Assembly (NCBI RefSeq): GCF_900186955.1
Contig: NZ_LT906438.1
Span: 1,426,001 to 1,490,000, forward strand
DNA: 64,000 nucleotides
DNA from: Bacillus pumilus
GTDB taxonomy: Bacteria; Bacillota; Bacilli; Bacillales; Bacillaceae
Direction: 5' to 3'
In this document: piece after piece, positions 35,259 to 45,823 of the stretch
How the letters are laid out: each line of letters begins with the position of its first letter
How positions within the stretch are numbered: position 1 is the stretch's first letter
Notes under the pieces: generated by a model
Told to the model about the DNA's origin: nothing
The model's input: the letters and a program-made list of their open reading frames with translations, nothing else
Databases searched by the model: none
Translations under genes and position numbers: made by a program

Positions 35259-36878
35259 ATGCAATTGACTGAACTTTCCATCCGAAGTCAGAATTTATTC
35301 ATACGTGATTATATAGAAGAAAAAAAAGAGATGACGACTTTTTTTGATTATGATATACATTCTGAGCACACATGGAAAAAGAGATACGACGATCTCATGG
35401 AAATGAGCTTCCCGCGCGAGGCTTTAGCGGATTATATGAGCGCGTACCACGCAAAGTTTGAATCGAAAGCGATGCGCCAGAACATTGAAAAGATCCGTGA
35501 TGAACGGAGTGTCATGGTGGTCGGAGGACAGCAGGCTGGTCTATTAACAGGACCGCTTTATACCATACATAAAATCATATCCATCATTCAGTTTGCAAAA
35601 GAAAAAGAAACAGAGCTTGACGTCCCGGTGATTCCGGTCTTTTGGGTAGCCGGTGAGGATCATGACGTAGATGAAATTAATTTTGTGTACACATCTGGCG
35701 AAAAAGGGCCAGTGAAACAAAAGCTGTCATTACATAACGTCAAAAAAGCGGCTGCGAAAAGAATCCCGCTTGATCAAGAAAAAACCGAGACATGGCTCCG
35801 TGATGTGTTTTCAACGTATGAAGAATCTGCATACACCAATGACTTGTTTGATCAGCTTCTTCGATGTTTACGCAAATCACAAACGTTTACTGATTTTTTT
35901 GAATGGATTGTATGTGACCTCTTTGAAGAGGATGGACTGCTTTTATTTAATTCAGGTGACTTAGGTGTCAAACCACTCGAGCGTGCGTTATTCAAGCACA
36001 TTGTCGAGACAAATGATGCAGTTACTGCTCGCTTAAATGAATCACAGGCTGCTATGAAACGAGCAGGATATCAGCCAATTATTGAAGCTGGTGACAATCA
36101 GGCGAATCTGTTTTACGAATATGATGAGGAACGTTTCCTGATTGAAAAAGAGAACGGCCGGTTTTCTATATCAGAAGTGGGGCTTACGTGGACGAAGGAA
36201 GAGCTTTTGCAGGAAGTGGAGGAGCACCCAGAACGGTTTAGCAACAATGTGGTGACGCGTCCCTTGATGCAGGAAACCCTTCTCCCGACACTTGCCTTTA
36301 TGGCAGGACACGGTGAGGTTAACTATTGGGGAGAGCTGAAAGGAATCTTTGAGCAATTTAAATTAAAGATGGCACCTGTTCTTCCGAGACTGCATGTAAC
36401 CCTTCTTGAAAGGCACATCGACAAGAAACTGCGAGTTAGAGAACTGTCGGTAGAAGAAGTGCTGACAAATGGAGTGAAAGAAAAGAAAGAAGCGCACTTT
36501 CAGCAAAGTCTTCCAGACAGCTTTGTTCAAGCGGTTCAACACGCCAAACGTGAATTAGCAAATGCTCATGACGTGATGAGACAAGAAGCACTGGAGATTG
36601 AACCAAACTTCGAGCAGCTGCTAGATAAAAATGCCAAATTTATTGAAGACCAGCTTCAATTTGTTTATCAAAAAGTGGCGCAGCGTGTGGAAGAGAAGGA
36701 AGGATATATCCTTCGGGACTTTGAACGGATTGAAAATAGTTTAAAACCACTAGATGCTCCGCAAGAAAGAATTTGGAATATCATGTACTTTTTAAACAAA
36801 TATGGTCCAGAATTCTTCAAAACATTCAAAAATATGCCATTTTCATTTCAAAACAAGCAACAAATTGTCAAACTTTGA
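35259..36878 (+). CDS. bshC: BshC, bacillithiol biosynthesis cysteine-adding enzyme
   Basis: 539 residues, the same length as B. subtilis BshC (YllA). It adds cysteine to GlcN-malate in the last step of bacillithiol synthesis. Conserved segments are VGGQQAGLLTGPLYT, FWVAGEDHDVDEINF and MAGHGEVNYWGELK; the C-terminal part is a long coiled coil. ATG 35259 follows AAAGGAAG. It stands between panE and the dcw cluster, as in B. subtilis. Confidence 0.94.
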   Translation: MQLTELSIRSQNLFIRDYIEEKKEMTTFFDYDIHSEHTWKKRYDDLMEMSFPREALADYMSAYHAKFESKAMRQNIEKIRDERSVMVVGGQQAGLLTGPLYTIHKIISIIQFAKEKETELDVPVIPVFWVAGEDHDVDEINFVYTSGEKGPVKQKLSLHNVKKAAAKRIPLDQEKTETWLRDVFSTYEESAYTNDLFDQLLRCLRKSQTFTDFFEWIVCDLFEEDGLLLFNSGDLGVKPLERALFKHIVETNDAVTARLNESQAAMKRAGYQPIIEAGDNQANLFYEYDEERFLIEKENGRFSISEVGLTWTKEELLQEVEEHPERFSNNVVTRPLMQETLLPTLAFMAGHGEVNYWGELKGIFEQFKLKMAPVLPRLHVTLLERHIDKKLRVRELSVEEVLTNGVKEKKEAHFQQSLPDSFVQAVQHAKRELANAHDVMRQEALEIEPNFEQLLDKNAKFIEDQLQFVYQKVAQRVEEKEGYILRDFERIENSLKPLDAPQERIWNIMYFLNKYGPEFFKTFKNMPFSFQNKQQIVKL

Positions 36879-36893
36879 AATAAAGTTTTAATG

Positions 36894-36921
36894 AACCCTG
36901 ACTAGTTCAGGGTTTTTTTTT
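36894..36921 (+). terminator. Terminator of bshC
   Basis: 8-bp arms AACCCTGA / TCAGGGTT, 5-base loop, T-run; it insulates the dcw cluster. Confidence 0.85.
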
Positions 36922-36948
36922 ATGTAGAAACAGTGTAGAATAAGTTTT

Positions 36949-36999
36949 GTGGAGAGAAGTGGTGGATAGTGGAGAGTATGGGTGAGAAAGTGGGGCTCT
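36949..36999 (+). promoter_or_regulatory. MraZ-binding direct repeats upstream of mraZ
   Basis: GTGGAGAGAA, GTGGTGGATA, GTGGAGAGTA, TGGGTGAGAA and GTGGGGCTCT start at 36949, 36959, 36969, 36979 and 36990, an almost exact 10-base period. This is the TGGG/GTGG tandem pattern known for MraZ autoregulation in other bacteria. A TAGAAT just upstream (36936-36941) may be the -10. Confidence 0.7.
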
Positions 37000-37006
37000 G
37001 ATTATC

Positions 37007-37438
37007 ATGTTCATGGGTGAATACCAACATACGATTGATACAAAAGGGCGCATGATCATCCCTGCTAAATTTAGAGACGGTCTCGGAGAACAGTTTGTGC
37101 TGACGAGAGGGCTTGATCAATGTTTATTTGGCTACCCTATGAGTGAGTGGAAACTAATCGAAGAGAAACTCAAAGCACTACCGCTAACGAAAAAAGATGC
37201 ACGTGCGTTTACCCGGTTCTTCTTCTCTGGCGCAGTCGAATGCGATCTGGACAAGCAGGGGCGTATCAACATCGCATCAAACCTACTCCAATATGCAAAA
37301 CTCGAAAAAGAATGTGTGGTCATCGGCGTTTCAAATCGAATTGAGTTGTGGAGTAAGTCGATCTGGGAACAATATACAGAAGAGCAAGAAGATTCTTTTG
37401 CTGAAATTGCTGAAAACATGATTGGATTTGATATATAA
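37007..37438 (+). CDS. mraZ: MraZ transcriptional regulator
   Basis: 143 residues with two SpoVT/AbrB-like halves, each carrying the DxKGR / DxQGR turn ([12 protein letters not shown] and [10 protein letters not shown]). It forms a ring that binds the tandem repeats before its own gene. ATG 37007 has only a distant G-rich site; ATG 37013 is also possible. It is the first gene of the dcw cluster. Confidence 0.94.
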   Translation: MFMGEYQHTIDTKGRMIIPAKFRDGLGEQFVLTRGLDQCLFGYPMSEWKLIEEKLKALPLTKKDARAFTRFFFSGAVECDLDKQGRINIASNLLQYAKLEKECVVIGVSNRIELWSKSIWEQYTEEQEDSFAEIAENMIGFDI

Positions 37439-37504
37439 TAATCCCTTGTGCAGCAAGCTTTCTACACATTCATTTCTATTTGAAAAAGGTGGGACCATAA
37501 CATC

Positions 37505-38437
37505 ATGTTTCAACATGAGACAGTATTATTAAAAGAAACAGTTGACGGTTTAAACGTAAAAGAAGACGGTACATATGTGGACTGCACGCTAGGCGGAGCA
37601 GGTCATAGCTCATATTTACTATCTCAATTATCAGAAAAAGGAACATTGATTGGATTTGACCAAGACGATGCTGCACTGGATCATGCACGAGAGAAGCTCG
37701 CGGATTCTAAAGCGAACATTCTTTTCATAAAAAGCAACTTCCGATATTTAAAAGAACGTCTGAATGAACAAGGTATTACAAGCGTAGACGGTGTGATTTT
37801 TGACCTTGGGGTATCATCTCCTCAGCTCGACACACCAGAGAGAGGCTTTAGTTATCACCATGATGCACCTCTTGACATGCGAATGGATCAATCAGCCGCA
37901 TTGTCGGCAAAAAAAGTGGTAAATGAATGGCCATTTGAAGATCTAGTTCGGATTTTCTACAAATATGGGGAAGAAAAGTTCAGCAAGCAAATCGCACGCA
38001 AAATTGAAGAAGCAAGAAAAAAAGCGCCAATTGAAACAACGGGTGAGCTTGTCGACATTATCAAAGAAGGAATTCCGGCACCTGCAAGACGAACTGGCGG
38101 ACATCCAGCGAAAAGAGTGTTTCAAGCGATCCGAATTGCCGTAAATGATGAATTGAAAGTATTTGAAGAAGCGCTAGAACAAGCAATAGAGTTACTCAAT
38201 CCGAAGGGGAGAATTTCTGTCATTACATTCCATTCACTTGAAGACCGGATTTGTAAAAGTACATTTAGAGAAATGTCTTCTCTTCCAGAACTTCCGCACG
38301 GACTACCAGTGATTCCAGAAGGACTTGAACCAAAGCTGAAGCTGATCACGAGAAAACCGATCGTTGCATCAGAACAAGAGCTGGAACATAACAACCGTGC
38401 CCGTTCAGCGAAGCTCCGAATTGCAGAAAAAAAGTAA
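37505..38437 (+). CDS. rsmH: 16S rRNA (cytosine1402-N4)-methyltransferase RsmH
   Basis: 310 residues. The SAM site is [10 protein letters not shown] (about 26-35); [12 protein letters not shown] and the C-terminal [10 protein letters not shown] are MraW marks. It methylates C1402 in the 30S decoding centre. ATG 37505 follows AAAAGGTGGG. It is inside the dcw cluster. Confidence 0.95.
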   Translation: MFQHETVLLKETVDGLNVKEDGTYVDCTLGGAGHSSYLLSQLSEKGTLIGFDQDDAALDHAREKLADSKANILFIKSNFRYLKERLNEQGITSVDGVIFDLGVSSPQLDTPERGFSYHHDAPLDMRMDQSAALSAKKVVNEWPFEDLVRIFYKYGEEKFSKQIARKIEEARKKAPIETTGELVDIIKEGIPAPARRTGGHPAKRVFQAIRIAVNDELKVFEEALEQAIELLNPKGRISVITFHSLEDRICKSTFREMSSLPELPHGLPVIPEGLEPKLKLITRKPIVASEQELEHNNRARSAKLRIAEKK

Positions 38438-38474
38438 AACGACACCATAGATGATGATAAAAAGGAGGTTTCTT

Positions 38475-38822
38475 ATGAGTAATTTGGCTTACCAAAGAGA
38501 AATGAAGCACCATCAAACAGAGCAGCAAGGCCAATCGGTTGTCATTAAAAGAAGAGGTTCTATCACACTTGGTGAAAAAATCTTACTTGTCATGTTTGTC
38601 ATGGCTCTTATGTGCAGCTCGATTCTCATCATTTCTAAAGCTTTTGCTGTCTATCACGCCAATATCGAAGTGCAGAAGCTAGAACAGCAAGTATCTTTAG
38701 AATCGAAGAAGATCACTGAGCTACAAAAGGAAAAAGACTTGCTGAGTGAACCAGAAAGAATCATTGATGCCGCAAAAAAAGCAGGCTTAACTATTTCGAA
38801 AGATGTTAAGAAGGTCGATTAA
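38475..38822 (+). CDS. ftsL: Cell division protein FtsL
   Basis: 115 residues, single-pass membrane protein: cytoplasmic tail (1-37), helix (about 38-58), then an extracellular leucine-zipper-like coiled coil (about 64-100). It forms a complex with DivIC and DivIB at the septum and is unstable in B. subtilis. ATG 38475 follows AAAGGAGG. One base separates its stop from pbpB. Confidence 0.92.
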   Translation: MSNLAYQREMKHHQTEQQGQSVVIKRRGSITLGEKILLVMFVMALMCSSILIISKAFAVYHANIEVQKLEQQVSLESKKITELQKEKDLLSEPERIIDAAKKAGLTISKDVKKVD

Positions 38823-38823
38823 C

Positions 38824-40980
38824 ATGGCGATGCCTAAAAAGAATAAAATGATGAACAGAGGCGCGGCAATTGCGAGTATTTGCTTCGCCCTGTTTTTCTT
38901 TATCATCCTAGCACGTTTTATCTATATTCAAATTACAGGAACGGTTGATGGACAAGTATTAGCTGCCAAGGCAAATGAACAATATCAATCGAAGAAAACA
39001 CTTGAAGCAAAAAGAGGATCTATTTTAGACCGGAATGGAAATGTGATCGCTGAGGATACATCTGTGTATAAGCTCATTGCGGTCATGAGCAAGAAAATGA
39101 CAGTGGACCCTAAGCATCCAATGCATGTCGTCGATAAAGAAAAGACGGCAAAAGAGCTCTCGAAAGTCATCGATATGAGTGAAAGCGAAATTTTAAAGCG
39201 TCTCAATACAAAAGATGCATTCCAAGTGGAGTTTGGTAAAGCGGGGAAGGATATTAGTTTTTCAACGAAGGAAAAAATTGAAAAGCTAAAGCTTCCAGGT
39301 GTTGCTTTTGAAAAAGACACGAAGCGATATTATCCTAACGGCATGTTTGCTTCTAACCTCATCGGTTATGCCAGATTAAATGAGGCGACAAAGGACATGT
39401 CAGGTGCAATGGGACTTGAGAAGGCACTGAACAAATTTTTAAAAGAAAAAGACGGCTATGTGACATATAACAGTGACAGAAGCGGATGGGCATTGCCGAA
39501 TAGTAAAGAAGACATTGTCGCCCCGAAAGACGGGAAAAATGTCACGCTGACCATCGATCAGAAAATTCAAGCGTTTCTTGAAGAAAGTATGACGCAGGTT
39601 GCCAAAAAGTATAAGCCGAAGAAAATCATTGCCACAGTCGTTGATCCGAAAACTGGGAAGGTTCTCGCGATGGGGCAGCGGCCAAGCTTTAATTTAAATG
39701 AACTAGACATTACGAATTATAACAATGATGTGATTTCATATGCGTTTGAACCAGGTTCAACGATGAAGATCTTTACCCTCGCTGCGGCGATCCAAGAAGG
39801 GGTCTATCAAGGCAATGACAAATATCAATCTGGTACTTATAAAGTAGGCGGCGGCCTTGTGCGAGACCACAACAACGGAAATGGCTGGGGGAAAATTGAC
39901 TTTCATCAAGGAGTTCTTCGCTCGTCAAATGTGGCCTTTGCAAAGCTGGCAAAAGAAAAACTAGGTTTCACACGATACGAACAATATTTGCAGAAGTTCC
40001 ATTTCTATGACAAAACGGGGATTGACTTGCCGAACGAAGCGTCTAGTAAAATCAATTATAGATATGAATATGACAAAGCATCGACAGCTTATGGTCAAGC
40101 ATCAGCCATCACACCGATTCAACAAATCGAAGCAGCCACTGCGATAGCAAACGGCGGAACAATGATGAAGCCATATGTCATTGACCATATTACAGACCCG
40201 AACACAAACAAAACGATTTTGCAGCACGAACCAACAGCGGCAGGAAAACCGATTTCATCTGATACAGCGAAGCAAGTTCGTGACATTTTAGGTGAGGTTG
40301 TTTCCTCGAAAATTGGAACAGGTCAGCCTTATCAAATCAAAGGCTTCGACGTTGCTGGAAAAACAGGAACTGGACAAATTGGCGGTGCCGGCGGTTACCT
40401 CCAAGGAAGAAACGATTATGTCTTTTCATTTATGGGAATGGCGCCAAAAGATGATCCGAAGCTACTTGTTTATGTGGCTGTCCAGCAGCCGCAGCTGTCT
40501 GAAACAGAAACGGGGTCAGCTCCGGTTTCTCAAATCTTTAACCCTGTCATGAAAAATAGTTTGCTATATTTAAATATTGCACCAACAAAAACAGACGATA
40601 AGAAATCAGGCGAACAAAAAGTGAAACAAGAAACGATGCCTTCATTCCTGGATTTAGAAGTGAAGCAGGCAGAAACAGAAGTCAAAAATAAACACTTAAC
40701 ACCTGTTGTCATCGGCGACGGTCTGTCCATTAAACGCCAGTGGCCGAGTGCGGGCTCTGAATTCTCTGAAAGCCAGAAAGTCTTCTTGAAAACAGCAGGG
40801 AAAACCATTAAGATGCCTGATATGACAGGCTGGTCCAGAAGAGAAGTCCTTCAATATGCTTCGATTGCCGGTGTGCATATAGAAACAAATGGACAAGGCT
40901 ATGCTGTGAAACAAAGTGTCAAAAGTGGAGCGGAGATTTCAGACAAAGTCGTCACTGTGACATTTAAAAGCCCAAATTAA
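38824..40980 (+). CDS. pbpB: Penicillin-binding protein 2B (septal transpeptidase)
   Basis: 718 residues, class B PBP, with an N-terminal membrane helix (about 12-34), a dimerisation domain and a transpeptidase domain. The active Ser is in FEPGSTMKI (SxxK), then SSN in LRSSNVAF, and KTGTG. Two C-terminal PASTA domains follow (from about 585). It partners with FtsW at the septum. ATG 38824 follows AAGAAGG; the longer frame overlaps ftsL. Confidence 0.96.
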   Translation: MAMPKKNKMMNRGAAIASICFALFFFIILARFIYIQITGTVDGQVLAAKANEQYQSKKTLEAKRGSILDRNGNVIAEDTSVYKLIAVMSKKMTVDPKHPMHVVDKEKTAKELSKVIDMSESEILKRLNTKDAFQVEFGKAGKDISFSTKEKIEKLKLPGVAFEKDTKRYYPNGMFASNLIGYARLNEATKDMSGAMGLEKALNKFLKEKDGYVTYNSDRSGWALPNSKEDIVAPKDGKNVTLTIDQKIQAFLEESMTQVAKKYKPKKIIATVVDPKTGKVLAMGQRPSFNLNELDITNYNNDVISYAFEPGSTMKIFTLAAAIQEGVYQGNDKYQSGTYKVGGGLVRDHNNGNGWGKIDFHQGVLRSSNVAFAKLAKEKLGFTRYEQYLQKFHFYDKTGIDLPNEASSKINYRYEYDKASTAYGQASAITPIQQIEAATAIANGGTMMKPYVIDHITDPNTNKTILQHEPTAAGKPISSDTAKQVRDILGEVVSSKIGTGQPYQIKGFDVAGKTGTGQIGGAGGYLQGRNDYVFSFMGMAPKDDPKLLVYVAVQQPQLSETETGSAPVSQIFNPVMKNSLLYLNIAPTKTDDKKSGEQKVKQETMPSFLDLEVKQAETEVKNKHLTPVVIGDGLSIKRQWPSAGSEFSESQKVFLKTAGKTIKMPDMTGWSRREVLQYASIAGVHIETNGQGYAVKQSVKSGAEISDKVVTVTFKSPN

Positions 40981-40984
40981 CTGT

Positions 40985-41014
40985 AAACCTAGCAAATCAC
41001 TTGCTAGGTTTTTT
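40985..41014 (+). terminator. Terminator of pbpB
   Basis: 11-bp perfect arms AAACCTAGCAA and complement, 5-base loop, T-run. It separates the vegetative genes from spoVD. Confidence 0.85.
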
Positions 41015-41105
41015 CTTTTGCTCCAGCAGAATATCACGGTGCGTTCTACAAAAGGACGGGCCTGCATATGATGAAAACAAGCCATATGTAAGGAGTGAAC
41101 CGGGC

Positions 41106-43025
41106 GTGCGAGTGTCGAGTGTAACAGTGAGAAAACGATTGCTTTTCGTGCTGCTGTTTGGGGTGATCATTTTTTTCATCATAGATACTAGATTAGGATA
41201 TGTGCAGTTTATTATGGGTGAGAAGCTGACAAGCTTAGCAAAAGATTCATGGAGCCGAAATCTCCCATTCGAACCAGAACGAGGAGATATTTTGGACCGG
41301 AATGGGGTAGAGCTTGCGACGAACAAAAGTGCTCCATCTATTTTGGTCGTCCCTCGGCAAATTAAAGATCCCGCAGAAACAAGCAAGAAATTGGCAGCTG
41401 TGCTGAATATGTCTGAAGAAAAAGCGTACAAGCACGTCACGAAAAAAACATCAATTGAACGAATTTCTCCTGAGGGCAGAAAGGTATCACATGAAAAAGC
41501 AAAAGAAGTAAGAGAGCTTGATTTAGAAGGCGTGTATGTAGCAGAAGACAGCATCAGACATTATCCGTTTGGCAGCTTTCTTTCACATGTACTCGGCTTT
41601 GCTGGAATCGATAATCAAGGCTTACTTGGACTTGAAGCCTACTATGACGATGACCTAAAAGGCGAAAAAGGGTCTGTGAAGTTTTATTCTGATGCAAAAG
41701 GGCAGAAAATGCCAGATGAAGCAGACGATTATACACCGCCTAAAGATGGTCTTGATATGAAATTAACAGTCGATGCAAAAGTACAAACCATCATAGAACG
41801 GGAATTAGACAACGCGCAGGCAAAGTATAATCCAGATGGTATGATTGCGATTGCGATGAATCCGAAAAATGGTGAAGTGCTAGGAATGTCAAGCAGACCA
41901 GATTTTGATCCAGCTGACTATCAATCAGTTGACTCAAAAGTGTTTAACCGAAATCTTCCGGTGTGGAGCACATATGAGCCGGGTTCGACATTTAAAATTA
42001 TTACACTTGCAGCAGCATTAGAAGAGAAGAAAGTGAATTTAAAACGCGATTCATTTTTTGACAGCGGATCTGTGGCAGTTGATGGTGCAAGACTCAGGTG
42101 CTGGAAAAAAGGCGGGCACGGATCACAGTCATTCTTGGAAGTAGTTCAAAATTCCTGTAACCCCGGCTTTGTAGAGCTAGGAGACCGTCTTGGTAAAGAA
42201 AAATTATTTTCTTATATCAAAAATTTCGGATTTGGCCAAAAAACCGGAATTGACCTTCAAGGAGAAGGACGGGGCATTTTGTTCCCGCTTGATCGTGTAG
42301 GTCCTGTAGAGCAGGCGACCACCGCCTTTGGTCAAGGTGTATCTGTTACGCCAATTCAGCAAGTAGCTGCAGTAGCAGCTGCAGTAAATGGCGGTACACT
42401 TTACACGCCTTATATTGCAAAAGAATGGATAGATCCAATCACAAAAGAGGTTGTGAAAAAGCAATCACCGATTGCCAAAAAGAAAGTGATTTCAGCAGAG
42501 ACATCTAAAGAAATCAGGTATGCACTTGAAAGTGTAGTCGCTCAAGGAACTGGCCGAAATGCATTTGTTGAAGGGTATCGGGTTGGCGGAAAAACAGGAA
42601 CAGCACAGAAGGTAAAGGACGGAAAGTATATGGAGAATAACCACATTGTGTCGTTTATCGGATTTGCGCCTGCAGATGACCCAAGTATCGTAGTCTATGT
42701 AGCTGTGGATAACCCAAAAGGCACCATTCAATTTGGTGGTACCGTTGCCGCACCAATTGTTGGTCATATTATGCGGGATAGCCTGCCTGAGATGGGTGTG
42801 AAAAAAAGAAAAGGCCAAATTGAAAAGAAGTATCAGTGGCTGGACACAAAAACCATTGAAGTACCGAATCTTGTAGGAGGATCTGTTTCAGATCTTGAAT
42901 CCCTCTTGATCAACCTAAAGATCGATGCCTCAGGAACTGGCAGTAAAGTAGTGAAGCAATCACCTGCTGCTGGGACAAAGGTCAAAGAAGGCTCCACGAT
43001 CAGATTATACTTAAACGATGAATAA
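41106..43025 (+). CDS. spoVD: SpoVD, sporulation-specific penicillin-binding protein
   Basis: 639 residues, class B PBP for spore cortex synthesis. N-terminal helix (about 11-30), a transpeptidase domain with STFK in YEPGSTFKI, SCN in VQNSCNPGF and KTGTAQ, and one PASTA domain at the end. Both cysteines of the StoA-controlled disulfide (LRCWKK and NSCNP) are present. GTG 41106 follows AAGGAGTG. In B. subtilis it is mother-cell, SigE-dependent, and works with SpoVE. Confidence 0.95.
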   Translation: MRVSSVTVRKRLLFVLLFGVIIFFIIDTRLGYVQFIMGEKLTSLAKDSWSRNLPFEPERGDILDRNGVELATNKSAPSILVVPRQIKDPAETSKKLAAVLNMSEEKAYKHVTKKTSIERISPEGRKVSHEKAKEVRELDLEGVYVAEDSIRHYPFGSFLSHVLGFAGIDNQGLLGLEAYYDDDLKGEKGSVKFYSDAKGQKMPDEADDYTPPKDGLDMKLTVDAKVQTIIERELDNAQAKYNPDGMIAIAMNPKNGEVLGMSSRPDFDPADYQSVDSKVFNRNLPVWSTYEPGSTFKIITLAAALEEKKVNLKRDSFFDSGSVAVDGARLRCWKKGGHGSQSFLEVVQNSCNPGFVELGDRLGKEKLFSYIKNFGFGQKTGIDLQGEGRGILFPLDRVGPVEQATTAFGQGVSVTPIQQVAAVAAAVNGGTLYTPYIAKEWIDPITKEVVKKQSPIAKKKVISAETSKEIRYALESVVAQGTGRNAFVEGYRVGGKTGTAQKVKDGKYMENNHIVSFIGFAPADDPSIVVYVAVDNPKGTIQFGGTVAAPIVGHIMRDSLPEMGVKKRKGQIEKKYQWLDTKTIEVPNLVGGSVSDLESLLINLKIDASGTGSKVVKQSPAAGTKVKEGSTIRLYLNDE

Positions 43026-43037
43026 TAAAGAATGAAC

Positions 43038-43072
43038 AGAGGGTAGCCGCACTCATTTGGCTGCCTCTTTTT
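43038..43072 (+). terminator. Terminator of spoVD
   Basis: AGAGG--AGCC / GGCT-CCTCT with bulges, then TTTTTG. Confidence 0.6.
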
Positions 43073-43231
43073 GTTGAAAGAGAAGGCGAGTTTGAAAAAA
43101 AGAGTCTAAAGTGTGTTTTTTCCAACAGAAACTTAAGGAATACGCTGGATGTATCCTTTTTTTTACGATAAAATATAGACTGTGTGTTTTTTTCACAAGA
43201 CATGCACGTGAACGAATTTGAGAGGTTTGAT

Positions 43232-44713
43232 ATGAAAATGAAATTACAAGAACTGCTTACATACTTTAAAAGTGAAAACAACGAATTGATAAACGAAAAT
43301 CCTGATATCACTTCCATTGAAATGGATTCAAGAGAGGTGAAAAAGGGAAGCCTTTTTGTCTGTATAAAAGGCTATACAGTAGATGGACACGATTATGCTG
43401 AAAAAGCGGTGAAAAGTGGGGCTACTGCCATTGTAGCAGAACACCCTCTTAACATAACAGAGGTACCAGTCATTATTGTGAAACACTCTCAAAGAGCACT
43501 TGCAAGAATAGCTGATGCGTTTTATGAACAGCCCACTCATAAGCTGAATCTCATCGGGATCACAGGCACAAACGGAAAAACCTCAACAACACATATGATC
43601 GAACAAATGATGAGAAAAGCCGAGAAGAAAACAGGCTTAATCGGTACGATGTATATGAAGGTGAATGATGACATTCTCGACGTGAAAAACACCACACCTG
43701 AAAGTGTCACACTTCAAAAAACGTTTAAACAGATGCTTGATCAAGATGTAGACACAGCCATCATGGAAGTATCATCACATGCCCTCCATCTTGGCAGGGT
43801 GCATGGATGTGATTATGATATTGCTGTTTTCACAAATCTTACGCAGGACCATCTTGACTACCACAACACAATGGAAGAATATAAACATGCGAAAAGCTTG
43901 CTGTTTTCTCAGCTCGGAAGTGCCTTTCATCACAATAAACCGAAGCATGCGATTTTAAATGCAGATGATGAGGCTTCGAGTTATTTTGAAAAAGTTACAG
44001 CTGCTGAAGTCATGACATATGCCCTAGAGCGAAAAGCAGATGTCATGGCAAAAAATATTCAAATCATGCCGAAGGGAACTCAATTTGATTTGGTCACTCC
44101 AATCGGCACCAAGAAAGTGACGGTTGCCCTCGTCGGAAAGTTCAATGTGTATAATATCCTCGCAGCTGTATCAGTTGGGATCGTATCTGGCTTAACATTT
44201 GAGACGATCGTGAGTGCGATTGAAGAGCTGGAAGGAGTCAAGGGCAGATTTGAACTTGTAAACTGCGATCAAGACTTCCCTGTCATCGTCGATTACGCAC
44301 ATACACCTGATAGTTTAGAAAATGTCCTCACAACATGTAAAGAATTAACAGAGGGCAAAATTTTCTGCGTGATTGGCTGCGGCGGCGACCGTGATAAAAC
44401 AAAGCGTCCTCAAATGGCTCAAATCGCTGTGAAATATGCAGATGAACCTGTATTTACATCAGACAACCCAAGAAGCGAAGATCCTTCAGCCATTTTAAAA
44501 GATATGGAAAACGGGGTACCAGACGCATATTATCATAGCTTTGTGAATCGAAAACAAGCGATCTTCTTTGCCATTGCCAATGCGAAAAAAGGCGATACAG
44601 TCTTAATAGCCGGTAAAGGCCATGAGACCTATCAAATTATTGACGATCAAGTCTATGACTTTGATGATGCAAAGGTTGCTATTGACGCTATTTTAGATCT
44701 AAACAAATCTTAA
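43232..44713 (+). CDS. murE: UDP-MurNAc-tripeptide synthetase (meso-DAP adding) MurE
   Basis: 493 residues, Mur ligase. ATP loop [11 protein letters not shown] (about 109-119), LTQDHLDYH, and the DNPR motif in [11 protein letters not shown], which indicates meso-diaminopimelate as substrate. The N-terminal UDP-binding domain has [20 protein letters not shown] 43232 lies six bases after GAGAGG; the frame is open to 43184 without a site. Confidence 0.96.
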   Translation: MKMKLQELLTYFKSENNELINENPDITSIEMDSREVKKGSLFVCIKGYTVDGHDYAEKAVKSGATAIVAEHPLNITEVPVIIVKHSQRALARIADAFYEQPTHKLNLIGITGTNGKTSTTHMIEQMMRKAEKKTGLIGTMYMKVNDDILDVKNTTPESVTLQKTFKQMLDQDVDTAIMEVSSHALHLGRVHGCDYDIAVFTNLTQDHLDYHNTMEEYKHAKSLLFSQLGSAFHHNKPKHAILNADDEASSYFEKVTAAEVMTYALERKADVMAKNIQIMPKGTQFDLVTPIGTKKVTVALVGKFNVYNILAAVSVGIVSGLTFETIVSAIEELEGVKGRFELVNCDQDFPVIVDYAHTPDSLENVLTTCKELTEGKIFCVIGCGGDRDKTKRPQMAQIAVKYADEPVFTSDNPRSEDPSAILKDMENGVPDAYYHSFVNRKQAIFFAIANAKKGDTVLIAGKGHETYQIIDDQVYDFDDAKVAIDAILDLNKS

Positions 44714-44736
44714 AATGATGAAAAGAGTGTAATGAA

Positions 44737-44856
44737 ATGAAGCATTTTGTACAAAAACAACATACGAAGAACGCGAATGAATACCATAATAATGAATGCA
44801 ATTTTCTGATGGAAAACGGCTTTGGAAATTCGGAAGGAGTAAAGAACGATGCTTGA
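44737..44856 (+). CDS. Possible 39-residue ORF leading into mraY
   Basis: ATG 44737 to TGA 44856, overlapping the first codons of mraY in another frame, so its ribosomes would terminate just past the mraY start. The product is polar (rich in N, H, E and K) and unlike known proteins. The ribosome binding site is weak. It may be chance, or a coupling leader for mraY. Confidence 0.25.
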   Translation: MKHFVQKQHTKNANEYHNNECNFLMENGFGNSEGVKNDA

Positions 44857-45823
44857 ACAGGTGATATTGTTTACAATCATAATGGGATTTTTAATCAGTG
44901 TTCTTTTATCCCCGATTTTTATACCGTTTTTAAGAAGACTAAAATTTGGTCAAAGTATTAGAGAAGAGGGCCCGCAGTCCCACCAAAAGAAATCTGGGAC
45001 GCCGACAATGGGCGGCATCATGATTATCTTTTCTATCACTATTACAACAATTGTGATGATCAACAAATTTTCTGAGATTAGTCCAGAAATGTTTTTACTG
45101 TTATTTGTCACACTTGGTTACGGCCTATTAGGATTTTTAGATGATTATATTAAAGTAGCGATGAAACGAAATCTTGGATTAACATCGAAACAGAAATTAA
45201 TCGGTCAAATTGTGATCGCTGTGATCTTTTATGCAGTTTTCCATTATTATCAGTTTGCAACGACGATTCGCATTCCAGGAACAGACGTCAGCTTTGATTT
45301 AGGATGGGCTTACTTTATCCTTGTTGTTTTCATGCTTGTCGGAGGTTCTAATGCCGTAAACTTAACAGATGGACTGGATGGCCTCTTATCTGGAACCGCT
45401 GCTATTGCTTTCGGAGCATTTGCTATACTGGCTTGGAATCAATCCCAGTATGATGTAGCGATCTTTTCAGTAGCTGTTGCAGGAGCCGTTCTTGGCTTCC
45501 TTGTGTTTAACGCACATCCTGCAAAAGTATTTATGGGTGATACAGGTTCTCTAGCATTAGGCGGAGCCATTGTAGCAATTGCGATTTTAACGAAGCTTGA
45601 AATTTTACTTGTCATTATTGGTGGAGTATTTGTTGTTGAGACGTTATCCGTTATTCTTCAAGTCATCTCCTTTAAAACAACCGGCAAAAGAATCTTTAAG
45701 ATGAGTCCGCTTCATCACCACTATGAGTTAGTTGGCTGGTCAGAGTGGAGAGTAGTTGTCACCTTCTGGACAGCTGGTTTATTACTTGCTGTTTTAGGAA
45801 TTTACATCGAGGTGTGGTTATAA
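44849..45823 (+). CDS. mraY: Phospho-MurNAc-pentapeptide transferase MraY
   Basis: 324 residues, ten membrane helices. It makes lipid I. Motifs are [20 protein letters not shown] (Asp pair), NLTDGLDGL and the cytoplasmic HHHYE loop, all active-site segments. ATG 44849 follows GGAAGGAG. murD begins directly after its stop. Confidence 0.96.
   Translation: MLEQVILFTIIMGFLISVLLSPIFIPFLRRLKFGQSIREEGPQSHQKKSGTPTMGGIMIIFSITITTIVMINKFSEISPEMFLLLFVTLGYGLLGFLDDYIKVAMKRNLGLTSKQKLIGQIVIAVIFYAVFHYYQFATTIRIPGTDVSFDLGWAYFILVVFMLVGGSNAVNLTDGLDGLLSGTAAIAFGAFAILAWNQSQYDVAIFSVAVAGAVLGFLVFNAHPAKVFMGDTGSLALGGAIVAIAILTKLEILLVIIGGVFVVETLSVILQVISFKTTGKRIFKMSPLHHHYELVGWSEWRVVVTFWTAGLLLAVLGIYIEVWL

Noticed and set aside
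41050..41085. SigE promoter of spoVD around CATATGAT
   Set aside because: SigE control is expected from B. subtilis, but the -35 half is too poor to annotate from sequence alone.
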